Shown: in pieces, positions 13,900 to 63,262 of the stretch
Layout of the letters: every line of letters starts with the position of its first letter
How positions within the stretch are numbered: the stretch's first letter is position 1
DNA from: Amoebidium appalachense
Taxonomy: Eukaryota > Ichthyosporea
Direction of reading: 5' to 3'
Length of the DNA: 64,000 nt
Assembly: GCA_963693365.1 (NCBI GenBank)
Contig: CAVNZM010000009.1
Coordinates: 4,836,001-4,900,000, forward strand
The notes under the pieces: generated by a model
Seen by the model: only the letters and a program-made list of their open reading frames with translations
Databases searched by the model: none
Told to the model about the DNA's origin: nothing
Made by a program: the position numbers and the translations under genes

Positions 13900-14225
13900 A
13901 TCGACTTATTATATTTGATTTTATCTGATTCCCGGCCCAGTCCAGCGGTTGTGACTATTTGGCCCTATGAGTATGTGTGGCCATGGGTGGGTGAGCTCGA
14001 TGGATGCACTGCAGCTGTGGTAAGGGGCAGGGTGTGATGATGTGCGCATGTGCAAGGCCGTGTGTGTGTGCACATGAAGTCTTGCCATGCGACGTGTGTG
14101 TGTGGTGGTGGTGGTGCCTGGCCGCGGGGGAGGGGAGGGGTGGTGGTGGCCCAAGTGGTCGACAGGTGGTAGTGGTGGTGGGGAGGGAGGGGGGGGGGGG
14201 GGTGGTACGTACGTGCACCTTTGTG

Positions 14226-14298
<73 letters not shown>

Positions 14299-14301
14299 TG
14301 T

Positions 14302-14356
<55 letters not shown>

Positions 14357-14580
14357 TGTATGTGTGTGCGCGCACGCTCATGGCGTGCGTTACATACGTG
14401 CACACACGCGCGCACGTACACACATACACAGGGACGCAAATGAACTGTCATCCACACCCACCCACACCCACACCCAAACAGACACGTGTGTGCGTGCGCG
14501 TCCCAGTGTGCATGCACACCAGTGCAAGTTATGCATCATTAGTTACATCGTTTTCCTTGGAGCAACACATTAAGGACTCA

Positions 14581-14586
14581 TTTATT
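14581..14586 (-). terminator. Candidate polyadenylation signal for PYM
   Basis: TTTATT on the + strand reads AATAAA on the - strand, about 380 bases beyond the PYM stop codon. This is plausible but unsupported by transcripts. Confidence 0.35.
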
Positions 14587-14964
14587 CAAAAGGCCTTCTC
14601 CACCAGGGAGTAACCTGATCTTGCCAATGCTGAGCCCATAAATAAGCACATTCGTTTTCTTGTTATACTCCGTTAACCCCCTTAAAAGTAAACCAATCAA
14701 ATCACCACGTTAGCAACCCTTAACATATACATACACCGTGACTATATCAGTGCACCCATCGGTCTCAAACCCTACCTCTAGTCTCATTTGGCTACCACTC
14801 CAAACACCACTTTCACTTACAAACATAGCAAAAAAAAACAAAAAAAAAACAAAACAAACAAACCACTAGCCTAGTCATACGCCCGAGTGTAAATCTATAG
14901 AAGCAGGAACCGTTTTCAACACAATCCTAAACATCTGTTAAACCTTTTTTAAAGTTTTAAGATT

Positions 14965-15274
14965 TTACAGTTTCTGAAGCTGAGCTATTTGGTCTCTCAA
15001 CTCCTTCTCCTTGCCCAACTTCTCTTTCTGTTCGTCGTTTGGCACCACCTCTTTCTTCTCCACCTGTGCCCGAAGCTCTTCAATCTGCCGAAGTTTCTTT
15101 TGGAGGGTTTTGATCTTCTTGGCTGGGTCGTCGCTAGCCGCTGAAGGTGTGGGTGCTGTGGGTGAATGTGTGTGTGTGTGTATACGTGTGTATGCGTGTA
15201 CGTGTGTGTGTGTGAAAGTGTGAGTTGAGTGAGAGAGAGCGCGCGCGTGTGTGTGTGTGTGTGTGAATGCGTGA

Positions 15275-15357
<83 letters not shown>

Positions 15358-15878
15358 TGTACGTGTGTGATGGTGAGTGAGTGAGAGAGAGAGAGAGAGA
15401 GTGTGTGTGTGTGTGTGCGTGCGTGTTTTATTAAGGGTTAGGGTGTATTACACAGCGGAACAGGGGAAAGGGGGGAGGCGCGGGGGGAGGGAGGGGAGGG
15501 GGAGGGGAGGGAGGGAGGATGGGGGGCACATAATGAATGCTGCAGACACGCTAGGAAAACAGAGATATGCGAAGAAAAAACAAGAAAGAATGCATTCAGG
15601 CATGGCGCATAGAAGTGAGTACTTGTAAGTGTGTGTGTGTGTGTGTGTTTTCGCAAGCTCAAAGGTGTGTGTGTGTGTGCGCGCGCACATGTGTGTGTGT
15701 GTGTGTGCGCGCGCATGTGTGTGTGTGTGTGTGTTTGGGGGGGGGGGGGGGGGGGGCAGCAATAGAAAGCCCACACGCAAGCAAGTGCAAATCTAATTTA
15801 TTGCAACAATCAACGTAACACAGGTGTTTGAAAGAAACATACGTGGGCATGCAACATAAGAGAGTCAATCCCGTGTGT

Positions 15879-15960
<82 letters not shown>

Positions 15961-16098
15961 GGGGGCTGCATACATTGGTGTCATGATCATTCACGTGCAC
16001 TAGTCCACACCCACACCCTATTTGCACACATGTGGGGGGGGGGGGGGGGGGGGGGGGGGAGGGGGGAGGGGGGACACATCCCCCACACCACACAGTGT

Positions 16099-16129
<31 letters not shown>

Positions 16130-17230
16130 GGGGGGGGGGAGGGGGAGCGAGTGCGAGAACAGGGGAGATATCGAGGCAAGTAGGAGGCGAGTGAGGGAGT
16201 GAGGGAGTGAGCGAGGGAATGGGCAAGTCAGGGGGGAGGGAGGGAGGGGGGAGGAAGCAGAGGGAGAGTGGATGGTTGAGGGAGGGAGGGAGAGGAAAAA
16301 GCATACCAAGCGCTGCTGTAGGTTCCTTCCCTTTTTCCGCGCCACCCTTACCATCAGCCGGTTTTGATTGGACACCGCCCGTCCCCGGTAACCAATCAGG
16401 CGCGTCCGCCACGGGTTTGCCGTCCAACGATGTGCCTGCAAGCTTATCTGCCAAGGCATCTTCCTCCTTTGAGTTTTTGGCCTCTTTCCGTTTTGCGTTT
16501 TTCTTTTGGCTCTTGGACATTGCCGCGGGTTTTGATTCGGTGGATGAGGAAGTCATCCCAACCTGTGTGTGAAAGTGCAATAAGCGCATGGTTAGTAGGG
16601 TACATTCCTTGGGTGACCGTGGGGGGGGGGGGGGGGGGGGGGGAGGAGGAGAGGAGAGCGGGGGGGGGGGGGGGGGGAGGGGGTAGATTGCGGAACACTG
16701 TACACAGTACAACTACACGATGAGAAACACGGTGCGTGACAAATGCAAAGGCAACCATTCAAGTATGCAACATACACAGAGCCAATCCTCGGGGAGGGGG
16801 GAGGGGTGTGTGGGGGGGTCCAAGCCATTAATTACATCTGAGTTTCAGTGAGTGCAACGAGGGCAGTCCGCGGGTGGGCGAGCAGCGGCGGTTGGGGGGG
16901 GGGGGGGGGGGGGGAGGGGGGGGGGGGGAGGGGGGGAAGAGGGGGGAAGAGGAGGAGGGAGAGGGAATGGGTGGGTGGGAGGAGAGTACAAAACATATAC
17001 GGTGGGTTACACAAAGGTGGACCTTTGAAAGCACACTCACGAAGCACAATAAGCAAAGCCCATATTCAGGGGGGTTCCATTAAACCAGAGTGCCAACTTT
17101 CGACCTATTTCATTTTGCATGCCAAGCCCAAACTCAGATATTGCTTCACAGTGTGTGGGGTCGGATGGTGTGAGGACGGTGGTGGTGGTGAAGGTTGTGT
17201 ATGTGTGTGTGTGTGTGTGTATGTGGGTGT

Positions 17231-17283
<53 letters not shown>

Positions 17284-17315
17284 GTTGGGTGGGGGGGTGG
17301 ATGGCAGGTTGGGGT

Positions 17316-17360
<45 letters not shown>

Positions 17361-17642
17361 GGAGGATGATGATAGATGATGCTGCAAATGGTGGCAAAAA
17401 TGGAAACGAACCCCCCCCCCCCCCCCCCCCCCCCCACACAAAAAAAAAAAAAAAAAAAGAATAAAAGGTTGTGCATACAGAAGACACTTGAACAGAACCC
17501 ATCGTCAGAAGCTCTATCTGTGGAGGAATCAACGAAAGAACGCGGTCTCGAAAAAGCAACCTTTTGCACATGGTGACCTTGTTTTTTTTTTTCTTTTTTC
17601 TTTTTTTTTTTGTGGGGAAGGGAGGAGGGGGGGAAAGGGGGG

Positions 17643-17673
<31 letters not shown>

Positions 17674-17934
17674 TGCGTTAGGAGGGGGGGGGGGGGGGGT
17701 GAGGTATGCGTTAGAGGGGGGGGGGGGGGGGGTGAGGTATGCGTTAGAGGGTTGGAATATGGAGGAGACAACAAAGAGCAACAACAAAAACGTCACAAAA
17801 GTGGGAAAATCCAAAATCAAACAATTTAAGCGTGCAGGCAGAGGACACTTGAACAGAGGGGAGGAGTGTCCGAGTTTCGACCCATTCACTACCCTGTGGC
17901 ACCCAACTAAAAAGAATGCTTCAAGTGAAAGGGG

Positions 17935-17973
<39 letters not shown>

Positions 17974-18115
17974 GGGGGAGGAAGGGGGGGAAGGGGGGGA
18001 AGGGGGTGCGCAGGAGGAAAAGGAAGGGGTATTTAAGGAGTGCATACACAGGTAACAAGAACAAGATCACATTCACAACGGATAGCTTAATGAGGGCATG
18101 CAACAAGCGCCCCGT

Positions 18116-18160
<45 letters not shown>

Positions 18161-18454
18161 GGGGGAGGAAAGGGCGGGAGTCAAACTCTGCTTGTAATTG
18201 CACACCAAACACCACGGATCTGAACAGTCCCCCCCCCCCTCTCCCCCCTTGTGCCCCCTCCTCCCGTCCCTCTCCTCCCTTTTTGTGTGTTCAGGTGCAT
18301 GTGTCTGTGCACGTGTTCGTGCATGTGAGCAACTGTCGATGTGCTACTTTTATCTCCTTGGGAAAATGGGCTATCCCACATGTGTGTGTTGAAGGAAGGA
18401 TTGGTGAAAGTGGTGTGGTGAGAGGATGAGCAAAAAAACGAGCAAGAGGTGCTG

Positions 18455-18494
<40 letters not shown>

Positions 18495-18529
18495 CTTTTT
18501 TTTTTTTTTTTTTGGGGGGGGGGGGGGGG

Positions 18530-18560
<31 letters not shown>

Positions 18561-18622
18561 GTTCTGGGAAGGAGGGGGTGGGAGTGGGTGGTGGTGGTGG
18601 TGGTGGTGGTGGAGGGGGCTGG

Positions 18623-18653
<31 letters not shown>

Positions 18654-19402
18654 GCCATGATCATACCGGGAGATTTGACTTATTTGCTTCAGCAAAAGCC
18701 TTTCCTCTGCTTACATAGCGCACCTGAGAAGAAGGGAAAGTCAACACTAGACCCACGTAGACATAAGAGACAAGACAAGAAAGCACAATTGGGAGGAAAC
18801 TCGGCAGACTACACAAAGGCAAAGAAAACCAGAACAAATCTTCCCACGCACTGTTCCCCCCCCCTCCTCCCCCCCCCTCCCCCCGGTGCTACTGCCCCTC
18901 CCCCCCCCCCCCCCCCCCCCCCCCCCCACACACACACGCGTGCGCGCGCACACAAGCACACAAACATACACAAGCATCCTCCCCCTAGCCTGCAGAAATT
19001 TAAAACAAGCCCCAACCCTTTCTTTTTTTGCTCACAGCCTCTATCGCCGTTTCTCTACCTGCGGGGCTCCTCCTACCCCTCCCCCCCCCCCCCGCCCCCC
19101 CTCCCCCCCACACCCCCTCCCCCTCCTCCCCCCTCAACCTTTTTCCTACCTCCGCAACTTGGACTTCTTAAAACGCGTAACCTCCTCAAACTCGAGAAAC
19201 AGGAAGCACACAAAAAGAGTCTGCCAATGGACACATATCACACGCACACAAAAACGGCCACACAGATGCAATTACAACACACACAGACATCCACACCCCC
19301 ACACCTACACCCACACCTACACCCACACCCACCCAAACAAGCACAATCACACACACGTACGCTGCCAGCGACACAGTCAACCGAGCCCCCATCTCCCCCC
19401 CC

Positions 19403-19440
<38 letters not shown>

Positions 19441-19698
19441 TTCCCCCTCCATACTCGCCATCCTCTCCTTCCCCTCCCCTTCTTACCCACCCCCACCCCT
19501 ACCATCCACCCTAAACATCCACACACACACACACACGGCTATGCGCACCTGCTCGTCAGGGGGCACATATCCGGCCTTAACCCTAATCTCCTTCCGCATA
19601 GTGCCGTCTGGTCTTCTTGTTGCCGCTATGATCGTGCTTCCATCCTCAAGAACTACCTTGCCAAACTCGTCGGTCAGCTTAGGCTTGGGTCGAGACAT
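14965..19698 (-). CDS. PYM1: PYM, partner of Y14 and Mago (exon-junction-complex disassembly factor)
   Basis: PYM binds the Mago-Y14 heterodimer and ribosomes and strips exon junction complexes from spliced mRNA in the cytoplasm. Three - strand exons, 19549-19698, 16307-16562 and 14965-15155, join with phases 0 and 1 into 198 residues, close to the human length (about 204). Exon 1 carries the Mago-Y14-binding motif ATRRPDGTMRKEIRVKAGYV at residues 26-45. Exon 2 carries the conserved basic block AMSKSQKKNAKRKEAK. Exon 3 carries the C-terminal coiled coil AKKIKTLQKKLRQIEELRAQ, ending DQIAQLQKL. Donors are GTGCGC and GTATGC; acceptors are CACACACAG and CCCACAG. The start is the first ATG of an exon matching the family N-terminus. 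The introns (1.15 and 3.0 kb) are almost wholly simple repeats. The gene lies head-to-head with the glycosylase gene at 20099. Confidence 0.93.
15156..16306 (-). repeat. PYM second intron: GT, poly-G and GA-type simple sequence
   Basis: On the + strand this is GT-rich at 15160-15430 and poly-G at 15738-15756, 15917-15959, 16034-16060 and 16112-16139, with short unique spacers and no exon. Relative to the transcript it is CA/poly-C. Confidence 0.75.
16563..19548 (-). repeat. PYM first intron: poly-G/poly-C, GT repeats and dispersed intron repeats
   Basis: This 3-kb intron contains poly-G runs (for example 16620-16643, 17320-17359, 17640-17665, 17940-17971, 18117-18159), CA/GT tracts and poly-C around 18900-18927 and 19397-19440. 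Diverged copies of the window's dispersed repeats are recognisable at about 16684-16850, 17460-17545 and 17750-17910. I checked the unique islands 18660-18850 and 18980-19260 for a fourth PYM exon and saw none; exons 1 and 2 already join in phase. Confidence 0.6.
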
Positions 19699-19719
19699 TC
19701 TTCGCTCGTTTGCGTAAGC

Positions 19720-19754
<35 letters not shown>

Positions 19755-20098
19755 TAATGAAGAATACTGTTGTAATTAAATGAAGCTGTGTGCACTGTGT
19801 TATTTTTCTATGTCCGTATATATAGTGTCCGTTTTTCTCTTGCCTTCTTCTCTGGTATCAAGCTTTCATTACACTGCCAGCGGCATTACCTTTTAGCTTG
19901 AGCAGCGAGAGGCTTTGTGTAGGCTTACGTAAGTAGTCACTGTTTAATGAAATATGATTGGATAAATGTGCATCAACGTAAAGTTTGATTGGATATGCCG
20001 TCATCACCGTGTCACCTTGAGGCTGGAAAACGTTGTGAAGCACTCCGATCATTCAGAAAAAGTGCACATGTACACAACATACAGACGAGCAAAGAGAA
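19699..20098. promoter_or_regulatory. Shared intergenic region between divergent PYM and DNA glycosylase genes
   Basis: Only 400 bases separate the two start codons, so both promoters must lie here. It contains a poly-G run of about 32 bases (19722-19753), directly 5' of PYM, and two GATTGG (inverted CCAAT) motifs at about 19959 and 19988. No TATA box is obvious. A bidirectional promoter is an inference from spacing. Confidence 0.5.
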
Positions 20099-21352
20099 AT
20101 GGTGCCAAGAAGAGAAAAGGAAGTACCTCTAACCATGGCGCTTGTTAGTAACAGTGTAAAAAGGGCTCTTCGCCCCAGACTCTCCCCATACTTCCCATCT
20201 CCCTCGACGCACAAACAACCACTAACGACTTCACCAAAGAGAAAGGGGGGTAAGCTTAAAAATTTCTCCACACGCACACCTAGCTTTTCTTCTACATCAC
20301 CCGATGCTGGAAGTGCGATCAAAAGCGAAATAGAATTACACATGACTACACAAAAAGAAATGGAGTGGGACCCAAATCGTACATCCACGCAGATGATAAC
20401 ACACCACTTGGCTTTAAAACATACGCTAGATCCAGGACTTTCAGCTTGCAATCAACATTGGACGGACAGGAAACCCATTTCCCGCTCGTTCTATCGATGT
20501 GCCGATGACAAAGTTCCAGAGCTGGCGCGAAACCTGCTTGGAAAACGCCTCTGCTGTGAAGTGAACGGAGTGTTCGCTAGTGGGTATATAGTGGAGACAG
20601 AGGCATACACGGAAAGGGAGAAAGCATGTCACGCATACAGGAAGCAGGCTGACGAGGGAATGGAGGATGAGAGCTCTAGCACACAGAGCAGTACAAGTCA
20701 ATCAATCAAGGGGAGAAGCGAAAAGGGGCGAGGGAGAGATGGGAAGGAGAGGGATGGAGGTGAAAAAAAGGGGAGAAGAGCGAGGACAGAGAACACAGGA
20801 AAGGCGAAACACCCAAATAGGCAGCTACTCTTTGGGGAGGGCGGGCGTGCTTATGTGTACCTGTGCTATGGTATGCATGTCATGTTCAACATAACGGCTG
20901 GCAGAGAGGGGTTTGGGGCCGCGATTCTCATACGTGCTCTGGAGCCAGAACATGGGATTACGGAAATGTTGAAAAGACGAACGAGCAGGAAACCTAAAGC
21001 AGAAGATGTTGGGGAACTTTTGGAGAACGATGACGCTGGGAGAGACATGAGTTCTGGTGCAGGCAAGGAAGAAATGAGAAAGGCTATGAAGCTAGCCAAC
21101 GGGCCCGGGTGTTTGACGCAGGCACTCGGAATACAGCTCTCACACACGGGGACAGATTTGTCAAGTGCGGAGGCGGAAGTGTGGGTGGAAGAGGGGAGAG
21201 AGGTAGGAGATAGGGACGTGGTTGTGGGGAAGAGGGTGGGGGTGGCGTATGCAGGGGAGGATGCGGAGCTACCGTGGAGGTTTAGGGTGAGGGGGAGCGA
21301 ATATTGCAGTAGGCCGCCTAGGAAGAGCATTGGGTTGGGCGTGGAGGAGTAG
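20099..21352 (+). CDS. MPG: DNA-3-methyladenine glycosylase, AAG/MPG family, single exon
   Basis: AAG removes alkylated and deaminated purines (3-methyladenine, hypoxanthine) to start base-excision repair. The 417-residue frame carries the family landmarks. VETEAY at 165-170 supplies the catalytic Glu (E168) and stacking Tyr (Y170); H178 sits in KACHAY; RAYVYLCYGMH at 250-260 supplies the wedge Tyr; ILIRALEP has R279; LANGPGCLTQALGI at 332-345 and PWRFRVRG at 392-399 follow. All key residues are intact. The domain begins near residue 125. An unusual charged Ser/Lys/Gly-rich insertion of about 55 residues (183-238) lies between H178 and the Tyr motif. The N-terminal 120 residues are low-conservation; a second ATG at 20135 in a strong AACCATGG context would give an Arg/Ser-rich, mitochondrial-presequence-like start. 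Use of both starts for nuclear and mitochondrial forms is conceivable. It lacks introns, unlike its neighbours. Confidence 0.93.
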   Translation: MVPRREKEVPLTMALVSNSVKRALRPRLSPYFPSPSTHKQPLTTSPKRKGGKLKNFSTRTPSFSSTSPDAGSAIKSEIELHMTTQKEMEWDPNRTSTQMITHHLALKHTLDPGLSACNQHWTDRKPISRSFYRCADDKVPELARNLLGKRLCCEVNGVFASGYIVETEAYTEREKACHAYRKQADEGMEDESSSTQSSTSQSIKGRSEKGRGRDGKERDGGEKKGRRARTENTGKAKHPNRQLLFGEGGRAYVYLCYGMHVMFNITAGREGFGAAILIRALEPEHGITEMLKRRTSRKPKAEDVGELLENDDAGRDMSSGAGKEEMRKAMKLANGPGCLTQALGIQLSHTGTDLSSAEAEVWVEEGREVGDRDVVVGKRVGVAYAGEDAELPWRFRVRGSEYCSRPPRKSIGLGVEE

Positions 21353-21553
21353 GCATCTTCTCGTCCTTTATTTATTTTTATTTTTATTTTTATTTTTATT
21401 TATTTTATTTTTTTCTCTTATGCGAAGTGCGCCTTCCCGATTTTACTTTGGCCGTGATGGGTGGGAATACTTTAGTTACAGTGACGGTGGATCCAGAAGA
21501 GTGAGTAGGGGGAAGAAGAAAAGGGGGGGGATGGGGGGGGGAGGAAGGAGGAA

Positions 21554-21592
<39 letters not shown>

Positions 21593-21593
21593 A

Positions 21594-21629
<36 letters not shown>

Positions 21630-21874
21630 TATTTCATCCGGCTACTCTTGGCATAGCAATCCAAATGCGTTAGCTGAATATACAGGTGGAAAGTACGACC
21701 CCAAGAAAGAGTTTGTGCTATGTTGAGTAAACTTTACGGCACTGCCCGGGCCAAGGACACTGGTATTGCCATGCCCAGTTTAGCGGCCTTGGATACAGAA
21801 AAAATAGGTTCTAATCAATCGTCTTTTCGACGGCAACCTAGCCTAGGCCCCATTTGATCCCCCCCCCCTCCCCC

Positions 21875-21954
<80 letters not shown>

Positions 21955-21987
21955 TGCACACACACAGTGGCACACCAAAAAAAAAAA

Positions 21988-22024
<37 letters not shown>

Positions 22025-22319
22025 GAAAAAGGAACCACGTGCACAGCACGATAACGCGCACGCGGCCCCATGCCCTGGGCGGTTGCTAACATTTTTCATG
22101 TACGGGCGCCCCCACGTACATATGGTGTACATGTTCCTACATATATCATACGTATGCATATTGAAGGCTTAGCACACGCTGTCCGTATCCGGAATTTGAA
22201 TTTGTTGGGGGACGCGAACAGACCCGGGACGAGGAAAAGAGCCAGAAGGGAGGGAAAAGACATGCCGGCCGCACGTAGATTTGGTGGTTTGTGCATACTG
22301 TACGTGTGTGTGGCTGGGG

Positions 22320-22371
<52 letters not shown>

Positions 22372-22378
22372 TTTGTGT

Positions 22379-22422
<44 letters not shown>

Positions 22423-22502
22423 GGGGGGGGGAGTGGGGGGGGGGATGGGGGGGAGAGGTTGGTCTTGGCTAGGCCTATAGCTAGGTGTTTGTGTTGGTAT
22501 GC

Positions 22503-22547
<45 letters not shown>

Positions 22548-22571
22548 TGTGCCTGCGTGTGTGTGTGTGCG

Positions 22572-22610
<39 letters not shown>

Positions 22611-23341
22611 GCGTGTGCGTGTGTGTGTGTGTCTATGCGGATATATATGCACACACACAGACCTACGTGTGATTATTAATTTAATAGTGCGCATGCACCT
22701 ACATGTCTCTCTTTTTTTTCTTGTCTAGATCGATCTAGTGAGGTTGGTGAAGGTCTGGATGTGGCTGAGGATTTATTCCCCTGTTATAATAACATCTACT
22801 TTCATTGTGCGCGCATACACCAATTCATATCACTAAAGTGATAATGTGACCACCCACAAGCACACATGGCGAATCTACACCGATGATTTTGATTTTAATG
22901 TTCAACCTTTACCATCATCGGTAGATATGTACCTGATGTATGTGTATAACAATATTATTATATATGGAATGGGCAAATCACCCACATGTCATGGCATTAT
23001 GCATACCCTGTATGCAACACTGCTGAATTTCTACTCCAACCTGCGCCCAATGCCCCTCCAATAAAGCATAAAATCTGGGTTATCCACACTCCATAGCATA
23101 CATATCCTGCAGTTTAACATCTGAAGTACCAAACAGGTAACAAGAAAAGTAAAATCACATCTGTGGGAGATATATGTACATAATCCAGACACCATTTTCA
23201 TATTTACAAGTTTATGTCTCCCAATACACCGCCACCAGGTGACAAACCGTTAAAAATTATGCAGTGCAGCATTCAAAGTCACAAGCGTAAACAACAGCCC
23301 CCCCCCCCCCCCCCCTCCCCCCGGCCCCTTCCCCCACCACC

Positions 23342-23372
<31 letters not shown>

Positions 23373-23477
23373 AAAGAAAAAAAGCCCACGTGCACCAAAA
23401 CCAAAGGCTGCAATCGCCACATGTGGCTTGGCTATTCAGGTCCACATCTGATTGGCTGACGTGTCATGTCCGAATGC
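21353..23477. other. Spacer between the convergent glycosylase and large-gene 3' ends
   Basis: It contains a (TTTTA)n tract (about 21368-21417), poly-G runs (21557-21627), poly-C with (CA)n (21861-21965), an A/AAAAG tract (21979-22029), GT/poly-G blocks (22323-22441, 22507-22632) and unique AT-rich sequence at 22640-23280. A TTTATT at 22772-22777 (AATAAA on the - strand) could end the large - strand gene. No exon is seen. Confidence 0.45.
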
Positions 23478-61932
<38,455 letters not shown>

Positions 61933-61985
61933 CCCGCCCAATGTGTGCGGCCAGCCAATCAGCGGAGGCGGGCGGTTTAGTTGTT
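61933..61985 (-). promoter_or_regulatory. Candidate promoter of the large gene: CCAAT and GC boxes
   Basis: Directly upstream of the proposed start ATG, the - strand reads CCGCCCGCCTCCGCTGATTGG and then GGGCGGG: GC-box-like blocks flanking an inverted CCAAT (ATTGG) box. This clustering just 5' of an in-phase first exon supports the gene start, though no transcript is available. Confidence 0.5.
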
Positions 61986-62696
61986 AAAGATACAAGTTAG
62001 TCTACGATTTAGCCTTCCGACAGCTGTCAGTAGACTGCGTCATACCAGGAGTTCAAGAGTTCACAGGAACAGGAATTTATAATTAGGGAATGCATTGAAG
62101 ACTAGATTGCGATGGCATAAAGCTGAGGTGACTTTAAGAGCAGATTATGCTATTTCCGGATCCCTCCCTCCTGGCAGACATCTTCTTCGAGAGCAGTTCT
62201 GGAACTTGACCAAACATGACCAGCTCACTATGAGCTGAGTATTTAGCAGCGTTTTGCGCCATAAAAAAACAATATTGAATCCTCTGCTTTTCAAAAATCC
62301 GTCCAAAAAGGACTGCCGGCCATGTCTGGCCAGTGCACTAGTGCCCTAGTGCCACGGTTTACATACTCCAGGCAACAGAGACTCAGTACCGATGCAATAA
62401 ACGAGGCATGTCGGGATTGACAGTCCGAATTCATAAGCGCTGGCCCAAGAAAGAGTGCACGGTGCCTCTCTCCCCAGCAGAGCTGGGGTGCACAAAACTA
62501 AAGATGGAGCGGATGTGATGAACTATGTTCTTGACAAGGTGATGGCACTCTTTCAAGGAGCAAACTACTGAGTGGTCCCCACGGCAGCAAACTGCACAAG
62601 GGAAGGGAGGCCCTGGCAGATCTTGAGCCGCACACTCTTAATGTCAAATGGCAACTCTGTGCAGCTCCGCGACCGGGCCGGCGGGGATCAAGGGAG

Positions 62697-62730
<34 letters not shown>

Positions 62731-63033
62731 GGCCCTGGTGTACTCAGGATAGTACTCTGCAGAGAGCCGTGGGTGTACGAAAGGATGCGGTCGATGAGGA
62801 CGGTACAAAGGATGCAGTTGTAATTATATAGAGTCTGCCAGCAAACATAGCAAACACAGCACGTCCTGAAGGACTGGTGCATATCATAGGTCGCACGTGA
62901 CTGCATGACGCACGAGCGCAAGAATCTGAGGCACGGCAAAACTATGGACAGCTACATATAGGTGCATATGCCAAACTAACGGTTATGGCCACGAGAAAGG
63001 GATGGACAATGTCCCATCGAGAAAAGGAGGGAA

Positions 63034-63078
<45 letters not shown>
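61986..63078. other. Unique sequence right of the large gene, weak coding signal near 62500-62690
   Basis: Mostly unique DNA. On the + strand 62498-62562 reads KTKDGADVMNYVLDKVMALF in one frame; after one TGA (62571-62573) the same frame continues VVPTAANCTREGRPWQILSR and LLMSNGNSVQLRDRAGG to about 62690. It could be a decayed gene or chance; I do not recognise it. A poly-G run follows (62700-62727). The - strand has a TATATAA at about 62827-62833. Confidence 0.3.
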
Positions 63079-63081
<3 letters not shown>

Positions 63082-63262
63082 GAATGCGGTACACGGTACG
63101 AAGTACGCACACACGAAGGACACATGCAAAGGCAAACATTCAAGTATATGCAACATCAGCCATGCGCACAGTATGTGTGCGTTATAAGCAGAGCCCATCC
63201 GGATCCTCAGGGAAAGCCCAAGTCATCAATTGCGTCTGAGTTTCGACCCCCTTAGCCCGCGC
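63079..63262 (+). repeat. Dispersed repeat, family A (copy 4), outside the mapped gene
   Basis: A full-length copy preceded by a poly-G run of about 43 bases and followed by another. It lies right of the proposed start of the large gene, so family A is not confined to its introns unless the gene extends further. Confidence 0.9.

Larger units (their letters stand above)
12968..14580. other. Spacer between two convergent genes, with GT repeats
   Basis: It holds the presumed 3' UTR of the glycoprotein gene, poly-C tracts (13406-13418, 13517-13537), a poly-T run (13632-13656), and a (GT)n block at 14228-14366 interrupted by CTGT. No gene is visible. A 25-base direct repeat lies within it (separate entry). 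Confidence 0.5.
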
